From: Ancistrus triradiatus
Lineage: Eukaryota; Chordata; Actinopteri; Siluriformes; Loricariidae
Length of the DNA: 64,000 bases
Assembly: GCA_025084515.1 (NCBI GenBank)
Contig: JAJAGP010000754.1
Coordinates: 1-64,000, forward strand
Direction of reading: 5' to 3'
Program-made: the position numbers and the translations under genes
In this document: piece by piece, positions 20,060 through 30,299 of the stretch
Numbering within the stretch: the stretch's first letter is position 1
How the letters are laid out: each line of letters opens with the position of its first letter
The notes under the pieces: generated by a model
The model's input: the letters and a program-made list of their open reading frames with translations, nothing else
Database searches by the model: none
Told to the model about the DNA's origin: nothing

Positions 20060-21110
20060 GTATGATTATTGTAGCCCAACAAATCCAAGAGAAATGAAGT
20101 GAGCAAAACAAAAGCTATACATTCTTTCACTGACTTGACTAAGGAGTTTCACTCCATCAGTCTTTTGGCCCTTTATAAGATCCTATCTATACTCTGATGC
20201 CTGGCCTAATATGTCAGTATCCTGAAACTGCTACATGATTACAGCCATCCTCCATCTCTCTTACACTTCTTTGCCATCTATCTTCATATTATTATGCTAC
20301 CGATCTCTGACCACCCTACCTGTGGCCTTGGGATTGAGTACAGTCATGATGTGAGACCCTTCATCCTACAGTGGCCACAAGTCAAGACAAAAGTGACCAA
20401 GGTGACAGTCATTAACCTCCAATATGCAAATGAGTGCACCATTTAAGTCCACTCCACGGTGGAACTCTAAACCTCTCTGAACCTCGTCACTGAAGCTCAC
20501 ATGAGCCAAGAACTGTCCCTCAACATCAGGAACCTAAGATCCTCTGCTAAGATGTCCCTGGCCAGACTACTGAGCCTTCAGCTATCACCATCGCTGGAGA
20601 ATTGATAACGTTGTTAGTCGCTTCTGCTATCTTGGTGGTCACATGTCCCAAAAGGGATTGAGGACGCAATTCAGCACCTCATCAGCTGCACCAGTACATC
20701 TTTCAGGAAACTAAAAGTTCTAGAACAAGGACCTTAAGATGGAGACCAAGGAATTGGTCTATAATGACATCTGTGTCACTACTCTCCTTCTACTCAGCAT
20801 TGTTGCATTGTTGCACCAATTGGAGCATCACTGAGGCAGCCAGTATCAAAATCATGATCCTGTAGAACCAAATCTGTTGGACTGGTCACTGCATCAGCAT
20901 GCCCTACTCATAACACCCCAAATAAGCCCTCTACTCTAAGCTGAGCCAAGCCTAGAGAGCCTAGAGAAAGTGGCTCAAGGACAGCTTCAGGACCTATCTC
21001 ACAAAATGCCAGCTCTGGGAAGCTCTGGCCTTGGAACGTCCCCTTTGGCCCTACATAATCCATCAAGCAACATTTAACGTTGAGACCAACCACCTCTCAG
21101 CGAAGCAGAC
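20060..21110 (+). pseudogene. LINE reverse transcriptase relic
   Basis: In translated pieces with stops between them: VTKVTVINLQYANECTI, where intact reverse transcriptases have YADD; the YANE lies at 20423-20434. Then SRFCYLGGHMSQKGI, IQHLISCTSTSFRKLKV and WTGHCISMPYS followed by a LYSKLSQ-like block. This order fits the palm, thumb and C-terminal region of a fish LINE ORF2 (endonuclease/reverse-transcriptase type). At least half a dozen stops and the mutated catalytic box make it dead. The endonuclease domain and 3' end are not recognised. Confidence 0.7.
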
Positions 21111-21539
21111 AAAAGATGATGACTGAAGGAGACTTCAGTCACTGCCAGTTGTTCAGGGATTACACTCCAGTCACCTTTGGATCCATAAGTAATCTTGACG
21201 GGTGTCATTCTCGTTTTAGGGTGGTTGCCAATGGTGATTTTTCCCTATATGCCAGAAAGTGGATATGGTACACTTTGGATATAATCCGGACCCTCCACCA
21301 TTCTGACCAAGACAAAAAAAATTATAATAAATTATAATAAGAAATAAAAATCTGTCTTTCAGGTAGACTGTAACATCATAAGTACAGGGCTATCTGACTT
21401 ATGTTACAGTATGCAGTACTGTACTGAACTCTAATTACCATATTTGACTTAATAATTATTACAGATTCCTATGTTAATTGCTTATTTATGTCCTGGCAGC
21501 GTATTATTATTGTTGTTTTGTTGCACTCTGTTGTTGTAT

Positions 21540-21930
21540 GTTTTGCATCTTCTGCCTAGCAGGTCACACAAGCCAGTGGATCCATGAGCAGAGGCAGGAG
21601 TTAAAGAGCATTGCTACTTTTTACCAGATGTGTATTCACTTGCTCGTTAGTTCATGTTTGGACTAGAGACTCTTCTAACTCAGTTGATGTGTTTAGAGAC
21701 TTTTTCAGAGACCTTTAGAGACAGACACATATTTGTAACAAGCTGTAAATAACGTTTGTGAGTCTATGTGCCTGTCCTATTGTCAGTAGTACTCATTTGG
21801 TTGTTCCCCCAAAACCTGTATATTCTTTCTCACCTATAAGCATATAAACTCACATTCACTCGTTGAGTCTCTGAATCTTGCTGATCTTCTATGTTGTAAT
21901 ACTGTCTATCAATGCATTTTTGATTTGGGC
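21540..21930 (+). repeat. Dispersed repeat Q, copy 1
   Basis: Shares GTTTGGACTAGAGA, TTTGTAACAAGCT.TAAAT, TCACATTCACTCGTTGAGTC and CTGTCTATCAATGCATTTTT with 53990-54930. Not identified further; no termini or coding frame seen. Confidence 0.5.
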
Positions 21931-22009
21931 TTAAAAAAAGTATCAGTGTCTTCACTCACTCATCAATCACTCATAGTTTGCACGCAGTCTTCTTGTGAAA
22001 ATACAGTTT

Positions 22010-22130
22010 ATATTTACATTATAGTAGCCTAAAAAGACTACGGTAATGTCTGGTCAACGTCCATTTTGGTCAACGCCCTGTTTCATGGAATCTAATGGTG
22101 GATGTTAAATGGTGCATAACTGTATTATAA
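22010..22130 (+). repeat. Dispersed repeat U, copy 1
   Basis: Resembles 61165-61290 through TTATATTTACATTA, AAAAAGACTA and a CCTGTTYCA-type block. An old, unclassified repeat. Confidence 0.35.
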
Positions 22131-22543
22131 ATAACTGAATCCTGCTTTGATTTATTAACACTGAGGCAAAGTTCATTTTATATCGTAAATGAATGAGAAG
22201 TGAGTAACTTAGCCAGGCTCATGTGTTTAAACTGACAAATTTCCAGGCTAAATTAAAGTCATATATCAACATACCGTGCTTGCTGTACAGTGCTTGCAGA
22301 TAAGTGGTTCTCCACATGGTTCACACTTCAAAAAAAGTAAGAATCACGGTTAGCTAAGTCTCACTTCACACTTGATATTACAATTTCTGGTATAAGCTGA
22401 AAAAACTCCACTATAGACACTGTGTAACACATAATTTGACTACTTGTAGCATTTCATATGTACCCTTTCCTGCCCCCTTCCCAATTTAGTTCAAGGAAAA
22501 ATACACTTCAGGTACAGGAGAACTTTGAAACCTATCAGTAATA
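22131..22543. other. No recognised feature
   Basis: AT-rich single-copy-looking sequence. Confidence 0.4.
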
Positions 22544-22915
22544 CAGTGGTGCTTGAAAGTTTGTGAACTTTAGAATTTTCTATATTTCTGCATAAATATG
22601 ACCTAAAACATCATCAGATTTTCACACAAGTCTGAAAAGTAGATAAAGAGAAGCCAGTTACACAAATGAGACAAAATATTATACTTGGTCATTTATTTAT
22701 TGAGGAAAATGATCCAATATTACATATTAGTGAGTGGTAAAAGTATGTGAACCTTTGCTTTCAGTATCTGGTGTGACCCCCCTGTGCAGCAATAGCTGCA
22801 GCTAAACGTTTCCTGTAGCTGTTGATCAGTCCTGCACACCGGCTTGGAGGAATTTTAGCCCATTCCTCCGTACAGAACAGCTTCAGCTCTGGGATGTTGG
22901 TGGGTTTCCTCACAT
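22544..22915 (-). mobile_element. Tc1-like element A, copy 3: truncated to one end
   Basis: Has a complete terminus (CAGTGGTGCTTGAAAGTTTG, next to TA) and about 370 bp inward. It covers the antisense 3' repeat and the last codons of transposase (GTGTGACCCCCCTGTGCAGC is the complement of the GGHTRY tail). Homology stops at CCTCACAT, and unrelated sequence follows, so the other end has been lost. Confidence 0.85.
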
Positions 22916-23869
22916 GAACTTCTTCCATGTCATTTCGATTACTTTCTCTAGCCTAGCATCTAAACCCTGGCAAATTACCTCGGGTTTCTACACTCTACAT
23001 GACTGGCCCCCTATGCGGGACCAGCCTGGGCCTTGTTTGCGCATTCAGTAAGCCAACGCGGCCTTTACTGTCGGAAGTGGGGGTTCTAACAGTTGTGGGT
23101 TCAGGTACGAGCTGTGGCTTCCAGTCGAGTCAGGTGTCACATGCAGACACAACTGGCTGTTTCTAAGAGAAGGGAGGCCAATTGGGGATCATACCTCCAG
23201 TTCTTTTATGGCAACGCATGTGTTATTGTGGGAATTCTGGTAATGGAAGTTGAGATAGCAAGGTTCGACTGTATGTTGTTTGATTAATAAGTCATACAGG
23301 GCCATTATAAATGTTTACAAGAACCTAGATAACTATTCGTATTCTGATCATGTTCGTACATCATCTTCAGAGCAAATGAAGCCTGTTTTTAATGCCTGTC
23401 CAGTGTATTCCATCGATGTTGTGTTCTGCTAAGCTGCAACATGGGAAATGAACGTCCAGTACTGTATTGTGCTGCAGAACAACAGTTTTCAGCCTCTTAC
23501 TAAAACACACAAATGTATTATTCAACATGTTTGATATCTCACAATCTGTCTTGGGCCTATACGGGCCTAATAAAGGTCTACCATTCAGACAAAACACTGT
23601 AGATATTATTGGTGGATTGGCTGCTCTGAATTGGCCTGAGGTAAATCATTTAAATTGGAGGTTTCAAAAACATGTTCTGTAGAGCTTTTGCGGCAGTGAA
23701 TATATTTTATATTTGCAGAGGAAAATCACATTTGGAGGAACAGAAGCCATGCTGTATGTGCACACACGCATACACATATTCCTGGTAAACATTTTTTTCT
23801 TTATTTTGACAAACTGATCACTGTAGGTTATTAATGCTACCTCTATACCAGCCAGATGCAACCCCTACA
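22916..23869. other. No recognised feature
   Basis: Mixed composition, with a GC-richer part around 22980-23190. No supported gene or repeat terminus. Confidence 0.4.
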
Positions 23870-24590
23870 AAGCAAGAGCCTGGTTTTTGGACTGGATGGT
23901 ACTTTTCGTCTTTGGACCAGACCACATGGTGTCCATTTCTTCCAAAAAAGATCTAGAATACTGATTCATCTGACTACAATACACATTTCTACTGTGTGAT
24001 GGTCCATCCCAGATACCTCCGAGCCCAGAGAAGTGGATGCCACTTCGGCACATAGTTAACATAAGGCTTCTTTTTTGCACAATAATGTTTTAGGTGGCAC
24101 TTGTGAATGTAATTCCGTACTGTAGCGCTTGATAAAGGTTTGATAAAGTAATCCCTTGACCATGTGGTTCTATCAGCTATTGATGAATGACGGCTCTTGA
24201 TGCAGTGCCATCTGAGGGATCGGAGATCACGCCTCCTCAGTTTAGGCTTGCACCCTTGGTCTTTACACACTGAAATTCTGAAAGGACATTATGCACTGTA
24301 GAGGGAGAAAAATTTAATTCCTTCCAGTCTTTCTTTGAGGAAGATTGTTTTAAAAAATTTCGATAATTTTCATACATATTTGTTGATAAATTGGAGATCC
24401 TCTTCTCATCTTTACTCCTCAAAAACTCAGCCTTTTGTTGATGCTGCTTTTGTACCAAACCATGATTATAATCACTTTTTGACATCATCTGTTTGAAATC
24501 ACATCATCATTTAGTTTTTTTTTTTTACCTCTTTACTAGGAATAAATTGCACCCAACTTTTTTGGGAATGTGTTGCAAGCCTGAAATGCA
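23870..24590 (-). pseudogene. Tc1-like element G, copy 2, broken transposase
   Basis: Minus strand. Reading inward from 24488: DEKRISNLSTNMYENYRNFL, NFSPSTVHNVLSE (helix-turn-helix-like), LRRRDLRSLRWHCIKSRHSS, HKCHLKHYCAKKKPYVN, then a block whose frame reads QMNQYSRSF in place of the DES catalytic motif, ending near a GVASGWYR-like stretch at 23870. It covers about half of a Tc1 transposase. The second and third catalytic blocks are missing. Non-coding flank with TTTTTTGGGAATGTGTTGCA continues to 24590. Copies at 7840 and 2735 are related. Confidence 0.6.
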
Positions 24591-24645
24591 GGAATAGAAA
24601 ACAGAGAGAGATAAAGCAGATATGTTGCTCGTGTCCACAAATATC

Positions 24646-24682
24646 TTTCACACACACACAGACACACACAGACACACACACA
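24646..24682. repeat. (CA)n microsatellite, imperfect
   Basis: CACACACA units interrupted by two GACACACACA variants. Confidence 0.85.
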
Positions 24683-24689
24683 TTTTCTT

Positions 24690-25095
24690 GCCTTTAATTA
24701 AGGTATATTTGCCTGCCATAGCTATAGCAATATTTGATTTCCCAATTCCCAAACCAATATTTTTCTAGCATTTGAACCTCAGTTAGATGAAATGACTTAA
24801 AATGTGCCATAGTTATAAAAACACAATCTTGAGAGAAAACAAAGTTGTGGTAAATGTATTGGTATAGTTGTTGATACATGCTGTGCAATAACATATAACA
24901 CAACATAATCTGCTGCTGTTATGGCATTTTTAATATAAATGTGTAATATGAACTATATCACACGTGTATGTTCGGTAAACATAAATGTAATTAGATAGAC
25001 TTTATGTAAGTAAATCAGCAATCTGTCTACTACTGTAACACTGCAGTTTCATTTCGGGTTCAATAAAATACCATTAATCCACCCACCCATCCAAC
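24690..25095. other. No recognised feature
   Basis: AT-rich sequence without repeat termini or supported frames. Confidence 0.4.
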
Positions 25096-26118
25096 TTAAT
25101 AGCAGTTAATTTGAAGGCGAAATTAGAATCAGGTGGTTGATGCAGTCCAGATGCAGCAAAACAGGCCCAAACCATGATACTACCACCACCATGTTTCACA
25201 GATGGGAAAGGTTCTTATGCTGGAATGCAGTGTTTTCCTTTCTCCAAACATAACACTTTTCTTTTAAATCAAAAAGTTCTACTATGGTCTCATCCGTCCA
25301 CAAAACATTCTTCCAATAGCCTTCTGGCTTGTCCACGTGATCTTTAGCAAACTGCAGACGAGCAGCAATGTTCTTTTTGGAGAGCAGTGGGCTTTTCTCC
25401 TTGCAAACCCTGCCATGCACACCATTGTTGTTCAGTGTTCTTCTGATGGTGGACTCATGAACATTAACATTAGCCAATGTGAGAGAGGCCTTCAGTTGCT
25501 TAGAAGTTACCCTGGGGTTCTTTGTGACCTCGCCAACTATTACATGCCTTGGTCTTGGAGTGATCTTTGTTGGTCGACCACTCCTGGGGAGGGTATCAGT
25601 GGTCTTGAATTTCCTCCATTTGTACACAGTCTGTCTGACTGTGGATTGGTGGAGTCTAAACTCTTTAGATATGGTTTTGTAACCTTTTCCAACCTGATGA
25701 GCATCAACAACTCTTTTTCTGAGGTCCTCAGAAATCTCCTTTGTTCGTGCCATGATACACTTCCACAAACATGTTGTGAAGAGTAGACTTTGATAGACCC
25801 CTGTTCTTTAAATAAAAAAGGGTGCCCACTCACACCAGATTGTCATCCCATTGATTGAAAACACCTGACTGTAATTTCACCTTCAAATTAGCTGCTAATC
25901 CCAGAGGTTCACATACTTTTGCCACTGACTAATATGTAATATTACATCATTTTCCTCAATAAATAAATGACCAAGCATAATATTTTTGTTTCATTTGTTT
26001 AACTGGCTTCTCTTTATCTACTTTTAGGACGTGTATGAAAATCTGATGAAGTTTTAGATCATATTTATGCAGAAATATAGAAATTTCTAAAGGGTTCACA
26101 AACTTTCAAGCACCACTG
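25096..26118 (-). mobile_element. Tc1-like element A, copy 4: one end plus an inverted 5' piece
   Basis: The right terminus is complete (CAAGCACCACTG ending 26118, then TA) and leads on the minus strand into the transposase start. At the left, about 40 bases (TAGCAGTTAATTTGAAGGCG onward) match the element's 5' leader in the opposite orientation and are joined to the middle of the transposase near 25140. The left terminal repeat is missing. This is a second rearranged copy beside the inverted dimer at 11341. Confidence 0.8.
25196..25753 (-). pseudogene. Tc1-A transposase, C-terminally truncated ORF
   Basis: The minus-strand start ATG is at 25753, and a frame of about 185 residues runs open from MARTKEISEDLRKRVVDAHQ through both helix-turn-helix units and KDHVDKPEGYWKNVLWTDET (first catalytic aspartate). 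A frameshift then gives the terminal ..HKNLSHL, at the position where intact copies continue into KHGGGS. The second aspartate and the glutamate are absent because the element is broken near 25145. Longest uninterrupted N-terminal frame of this lineage in the window. Confidence 0.8.
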
Positions 26119-26894
26119 TACATGTGCCTTTGCATGTTTTGGGTCTTTGGGTGGGTGGAAAGGACCATTAAAATTGTTATTTTCATTGAGTTTTTCCTCC
26201 TTCACATTTCAGACTCTGGTGCCTTTTGAAGGTGACCTCTTTTCCAGGGTTTTAAGGGTGTAGGAGGATTCTCTTTGCCATCTTTAAGGCTCATAACAGC
26301 ATCTCTTAAAAAAATACAGATGCTACTGGTTGCAAGAATCTGACACAACAAAGCAGTACAAGCCTTTTTAAACTTTTAAAAAGGTCACCGGAGCGTTAAA
26401 GGGAGCATGCTAAAATATATTGTGTTCATCCTGGAGCTCATTTTAAACTGAGATGGATGAGTGATTAAGCATGTTAAATCAGCTGGAGAAGACAAGACAT
26501 TCGAGTTCTTCTGATGTTACTGTCAAATCACTGATCTGTGTGTAATGTGTTTTATCCCCCCTACTATTCTTCTTACTGCTTTAAAATACATGATGCTCTG
26601 TTTGCAGAGTAACTACTGGGTCACTCAGGCTAGAGAAGACAGAAAAATAAATGCAAATGGATTGGGTTAGAACAAACACAACATCATATTAGCTCCCCTC
26701 ATTCCCTTTAAACACTGAGCGTGCACCAGCATGACTAATCACAAACACTGTTTCACCTCCTATTTAGCTCTGGATTTTACATCGATATTTTAGTAGTAAT
26801 AATAACCAGCTGGCTGACAGAATTTATAACAGTACATCTGGCAAGTATAGCATTTAATTAGCTGTGGTAGACAATGTGTTGCATCTATTAATTA
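26119..26894. other. Single-copy block, possible regulatory sequence
   Basis: No repeat termini. The part 26600-26894 has TTTAATTAG, ATTAATTA and ATGCAAAT-like motifs and reads as a compact non-repetitive stretch. No coding frame. Confidence 0.35.
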
Positions 26895-27268
26895 CAGCTC
26901 CAGAAAAAATCAAGAGACAACTCCAAGTTTTCTTAAAATCAACATATCTGCATGTATGGCAGCAATTAAATGTCCAGTAGCTGATGAATTCCAGTGACAG
27001 ACACAATTATTGTAATTAATGAGGTTCTGATTGGATGATCACTTGAACCAAATCTTATTTATTGAGGAAAAGTACAAGACACAAAAGCTGTGACTGAAAT
27101 ATTGATTTCTGAATGTTTCTAAGTTAAAACATTAGTACTGTTTGGTTTAAAAATGAACATCAACTGTTTTTCTTTGTATTCTTATTTGTATTATTAATCG
27201 AGATCTGAATCTTCTGTGTTATTTTGACCAGTTGTCATTTACAGTGAATACATTCTCTCGTGATTTCC

Positions 27269-27275
27269 GCACGCA

Positions 27276-27345
<70 letters not shown>
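27269..27345. repeat. (GCAC)n(CA)n microsatellite
   Basis: About six GCAC units followed by about 26 CA units without interruption. Confidence 0.95.
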
Positions 27346-27347
<2 letters not shown>

Positions 27348-27397
27348 GGTGCTCGACAGTGGTTCTATCTATCCATCCATCCACCCACTCATTCAAC

Positions 27398-27428
<31 letters not shown>
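27398..27428. repeat. (TATC)n microsatellite
   Basis: Nearly eight TATC units, preceded by degenerate ATCC repeats from 27368. Confidence 0.95.
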
Positions 27429-27450
27429 ATTGACTGGTAAATAGAAAATA

Positions 27451-28750
27451 CAGTGGTGCTTGAAATTTTGTGAACTTTAGAATTTTCTCTATTTCTGCAT
27501 AAATATGACCTAAAACATCATCAGATTTTCACACAAGTCCTAAAAGTAGATAAAGAGAACCCAGTTAAACAAATGAGACAAAAATATTATACTTGGTCAT
27601 TTATTTATTGAGGAAAATGATCCAATATTACATATGAGTGAGTGGCAAAAGTATGTGAACCATTGCTTTCAGTATCTGGTGTGACCCCCCTGTGCAGCAA
27701 TAACTGCAACTAAACATTTCCTGTAACTGTTGATCAGTCCTGCACACTGGCTTGGAGGAATTTTAGCCCATTCCTCCGTGCAGAACAGCTTCAGCTCTGG
27801 GATGTTGGTGGGTTTCCTCACATTAGCTGCTCACTTCAGGTCCTTCCACAACATTTTTGATTGGATTAAGGTCAGGACTTTGACTTGGCCATTCCAAAAC
27901 ATGAACTTTATTCTTCTGTAACCATTCTTTGGTAGAACAGCTTGTGTGCTTAGGGTCGTTGTCTTGCTGCATATGACCCACCTTCTCTTGAGATTCAGTT
28001 CATGGACAGATGTCCTGACATTTTCCTTTAGAATTCTCTGATATAATTCAGAATTCATTGTTCCATCAATGATGGCAAACCGTCCTGGCCCAGATGCAGC
28101 AAAACAGGCCCAAACCATGATACTACCACCACCATGTTTCACAGATGGGATAAGGTTCTAATGCTGGAATGCAGTGTTTTCCTTTCTCCAAACATAACGC
28201 TTTGCTTTCAAACCAAAAAGTTCCATTTTGGTCTCATCCATCCCCAAAACATTTATCCAATAGCCTTCTGGCTTGTCCAAGAGAACTTTAGCAAACTGCA
28301 GATGAGCAGCAATGTTCTTTTTGGAGAGCAGTGGCTTTCTCCAAAAAAAAGTTCTTCTGATGGTTTGTTAAAAAACAAACTCTTTAGAGATGGTTTTGTA
28401 ACCTTTTCCAGCCTGATGAGCATCAACAACTCTTTTTCTGAGCTCCTCAGATATCTCCTTTGTTTGTACCATGATACACTTCCACAAACGTGTTGTGAAG
28501 AGCAGACTTTGATAGATCAATGTTCTTTAAATAAAACAGGGTGCCCACTCACACCTGATTGTCATCATATTGATTGAAAACACCTGACTCTAATTTCACC
28601 TTTAAATTAACTGTTAATCCTAGAGGTTCACATACTTTTGCCTCTCACTAATATGCAATATTGGATCACTTTCCTCAATAAATAAATGACCAAGTATAAT
28701 ATTTTTGTCTCATTTGTTTAACTGGGTTCTCAAACTTTCAAGGACCACTG
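27451..28750 (-). mobile_element. Tc1-like element A, copy 5, internally deleted
   Basis: The left terminus CAGTGGTGCTTGAAATTTTG is complete. The right one is shortened: the sequence jumps from TTTAACTGGGTTCT to CAAACTTTCAAGGACCACTG, losing most of the right inverted repeat. Both are next to TA. It carries a broken minus-strand transposase and lies inside element J. Confidence 0.9.
27669..28472 (-). pseudogene. Tc1-A transposase, broken
   Basis: Start ATG at 28472. The first helix-turn-helix is present to about codon 35 (KEISEELRKRVVDAHQAG), after which a deletion removes the second helix-turn-helix. The sequence resumes at the KKNIAAHLQFAK region and the WTDET block, which here reads DGDET with a changed tryptophan. 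KHGGGSIMVWACFAASGPGR and the second aspartate region follow, with a frameshift after RRWV. It continues to the GGHTRY-type stop at 27669-27671. Multiple lesions; not functional. Confidence 0.8.
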
Positions 28751-28887
28751 TATAATTGGAATTCGTCAGTAATTTATAGAATAAAACAAAAATTTTCCAT
28801 TTCACTCAAAGTACACACAGTAACGACAAATAGTAGAACCAGAGAAACTGATACTTTTGCAGTGGTCTCTTAATTTTTTCCAGAGCC

Positions 28888-29538
28888 TCCTATGGTATTT
28901 ATGTATAACGGCCATTTTTTTCCCCGGAAGCACAGTAATCTGATCAGTTAAGGTAGCATTTAGATGCAGTAGCTGATCTGTGTCGGAAAACAGTAAACAA
29001 ACGAGACAGTAAGTATTTATAGGAAAATGTAGTTTGGAAATTGTACTAAAATGGGATGTTGGCAGGTGGTAATGCAAGTGCAATGCTGGACCAAAATGAG
29101 TTTGGAAATATCCCCGCAGGGGCTGACTGAGAGTGTCATACCCCCTGTTGCACCACTCAACCCATGAAAGTGCATTTATTTCTGACCACCAACACAGCAA
29201 CTGAAGAAACAAATGACTTATCCACAATGAAATTACTGCAATAATATTTTTGGAGTAACCCTTTGAAAAAATAGAAGAGCAAATACTGGCATAGGTTCTG
29301 TATTGGATGTTAGTATGCCAGTCACCAATAAGGGCAGCTAGGAAGCATATTGGTCAAAGAGCCTAACCAGCAAGCTTATACTGGTGAACCAGCAAGGCTA
29401 TGTGAATTTATTAGCTCTATCAGCACAAACCAGTTTGAATCATCATGGCAGCTGTTAGTCTTTACCAAACAAATTATTTATCTTTATCGCTGCCTTAAAG
29501 TTTTCTTCCTATTACTGTGTTGGAGAATGCATAAAATA
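28888..29538. other. No recognised feature
   Basis: Contains a 141-codon minus-strand open frame (28802-29227) without similarity to anything I know, partly overlapping element J. I do not support it as a gene. Confidence 0.4.
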
Positions 29539-29633
29539 CACTATGTTGAAAAAAGTATTTGGACACACCTGTTAATCACTGAATTCAGTTGTTTCATTCA
29601 GTCCCATTGCCACAGGTGTATAAAATCAAGCTG

Positions 29634-29896
29634 TCACGATGATGCAAGCTCCCCAGCTTGCATCACTCTGGGTTACCTCCCTCTGTCTCTCTTTCCACAG
29701 CAGGTGGGGCTGTTCCAACCTGCTGCACCTTTTCTATAAATTCCCCACTTCCTGTTCATTTCCTTGTCTGGCAATTTTCACTCCATGATTTATCTCAGCT
29801 CCTGTTTGTGCTCCCGTCTCCCTGTCTGGTTAGTGTGTTCTTTGTTACTCTGTCCTGTGTCTTTGGTCCTAACTTTTGTTTGTTGATCTTAGTTCT
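29634..29896 (+). repeat. LTR-like insert inside Tc1-H
   Basis: Starts TGTCACGATGATGCAAGC with an 11-base hairpin (TGATGCAAGCT / AGCTTGCATCA), contains a TATA-like TCTATAAATTCC, and has pyrimidine-rich CTGT/CTCC segments. The TG start, TATA-like box and length of about 265 bp resemble a solo LTR, but I cannot define the 3' end or a target duplication. Confidence 0.35.
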
Positions 29897-29899
29897 TTG

Positions 29900-30025
29900 G
29901 AGATTGTGAGCCAGACCCTCTTGTCCAACATCAGTGTCTGATCTTCTGGATAAATGGGTAGAAATTCCCACATACACAGTTCAAAATCTGGTAGAAAGCC
30001 TTCACAAAACAGTGGAACCTGTTAT
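29900..30025 (+). pseudogene. Tc1-H transposase C-terminal fragment
   Basis: Translated: RPSCPTSVSDLLDKWVEIP then TYTVQNLVESLHKTVEPVM, corresponding to the last 50 residues of this Tc1 lineage (the region after the catalytic glutamate). It is cut at VMLHL by the SINE fragment. Confidence 0.65.
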
Positions 30026-30026
30026 G

Positions 30027-30085
30027 TTACATTTACAGCATTTAGCAAACGCCTTTATCAAGAATGACATACAGAAGTGCTTTGT
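30027..30085 (-). repeat. SINE 3' tail, antisense
   Basis: CATTTACAGCATTTAGCAAA, then CGCCTTTATCAAGAATGACA, is the complement of the tail of the 5070-type SINE. Confidence 0.6.
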
Positions 30086-30299
30086 ATTCATCTTAGTAGG
30101 CATTACCTCATACTAGTACAAATAAGCACCTAAGAACACGATTCAACTAAAATCTTGATAGGACTTGATGTAGGTGAAAACCACAGACAGCTCTATTTTG
30201 TTACAGATGCAAAGAATGTCTGTGGATTTAGAATGAGATCTCACAAACGCTCCTGTAGATGTAATGAGTAAGTGTCCCAATACTTTTGTTGATACAGTG

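Larger units (their letters stand above)
26895..28887. mobile_element. Tc1-like element J (MITE-like), interrupted by microsatellites and a Tc1-A
   Basis: The left end CAGCTCCAGAAAAAATCAAG and the right end GGTCTCTTAATTTTTTCCAG pair as inverted repeats. The internal blocks AATATTGATTTCTGAATG, AACATTAGTACTGTT and GACCAGTTGTCATTTACAG match a fish Tc1-like family as I recall it, in the non-coding part only. The (CACG)n/(CA)n and TATC tracts and the whole Tc1-A copy at 27451-28750 lie inside. The terminal part 28751-28887 (TATAGAATAAAACAAAAA, then TTGCAGTGGTCTC) resumes after the Tc1. Confidence 0.65.
29539..30299 (+). mobile_element. Tc1-like element H, internally deleted and carrying two insertions
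   Basis: Left end CACTATGTTGAAAAAAGTAT and right end CAATACTTTTGTTGATACAG (ending 30299) next to TA. The left leader TTCAGTTGTTTCATTCAGTC..CCACAGGTGTATAAAATCA is the known start of a fish Tc1-like family. It then meets an unrelated 265-bp insert (29634-29896), followed by the last part of transposase (29900-30025), a SINE fragment (30027-30085) and the right end. Confidence 0.7.

Noticed and set aside
25337..25786. 149-codon plus-strand open frame
   Set aside because: Complement of the Tc1-A transposase on the minus strand.
28134..28577. 147-codon plus-strand open frame
   Set aside because: Complement of the broken Tc1-A transposase at 27669-28472.
28802..29227. 141-codon minus-strand open frame
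   Set aside because: No family motif, partly inside transposon termini, no splice or promoter context.
29350..29739. 129-codon plus-strand open frame
   Set aside because: Crosses the left end of Tc1-H and the LTR-like insert, so it is a composite of unrelated elements.
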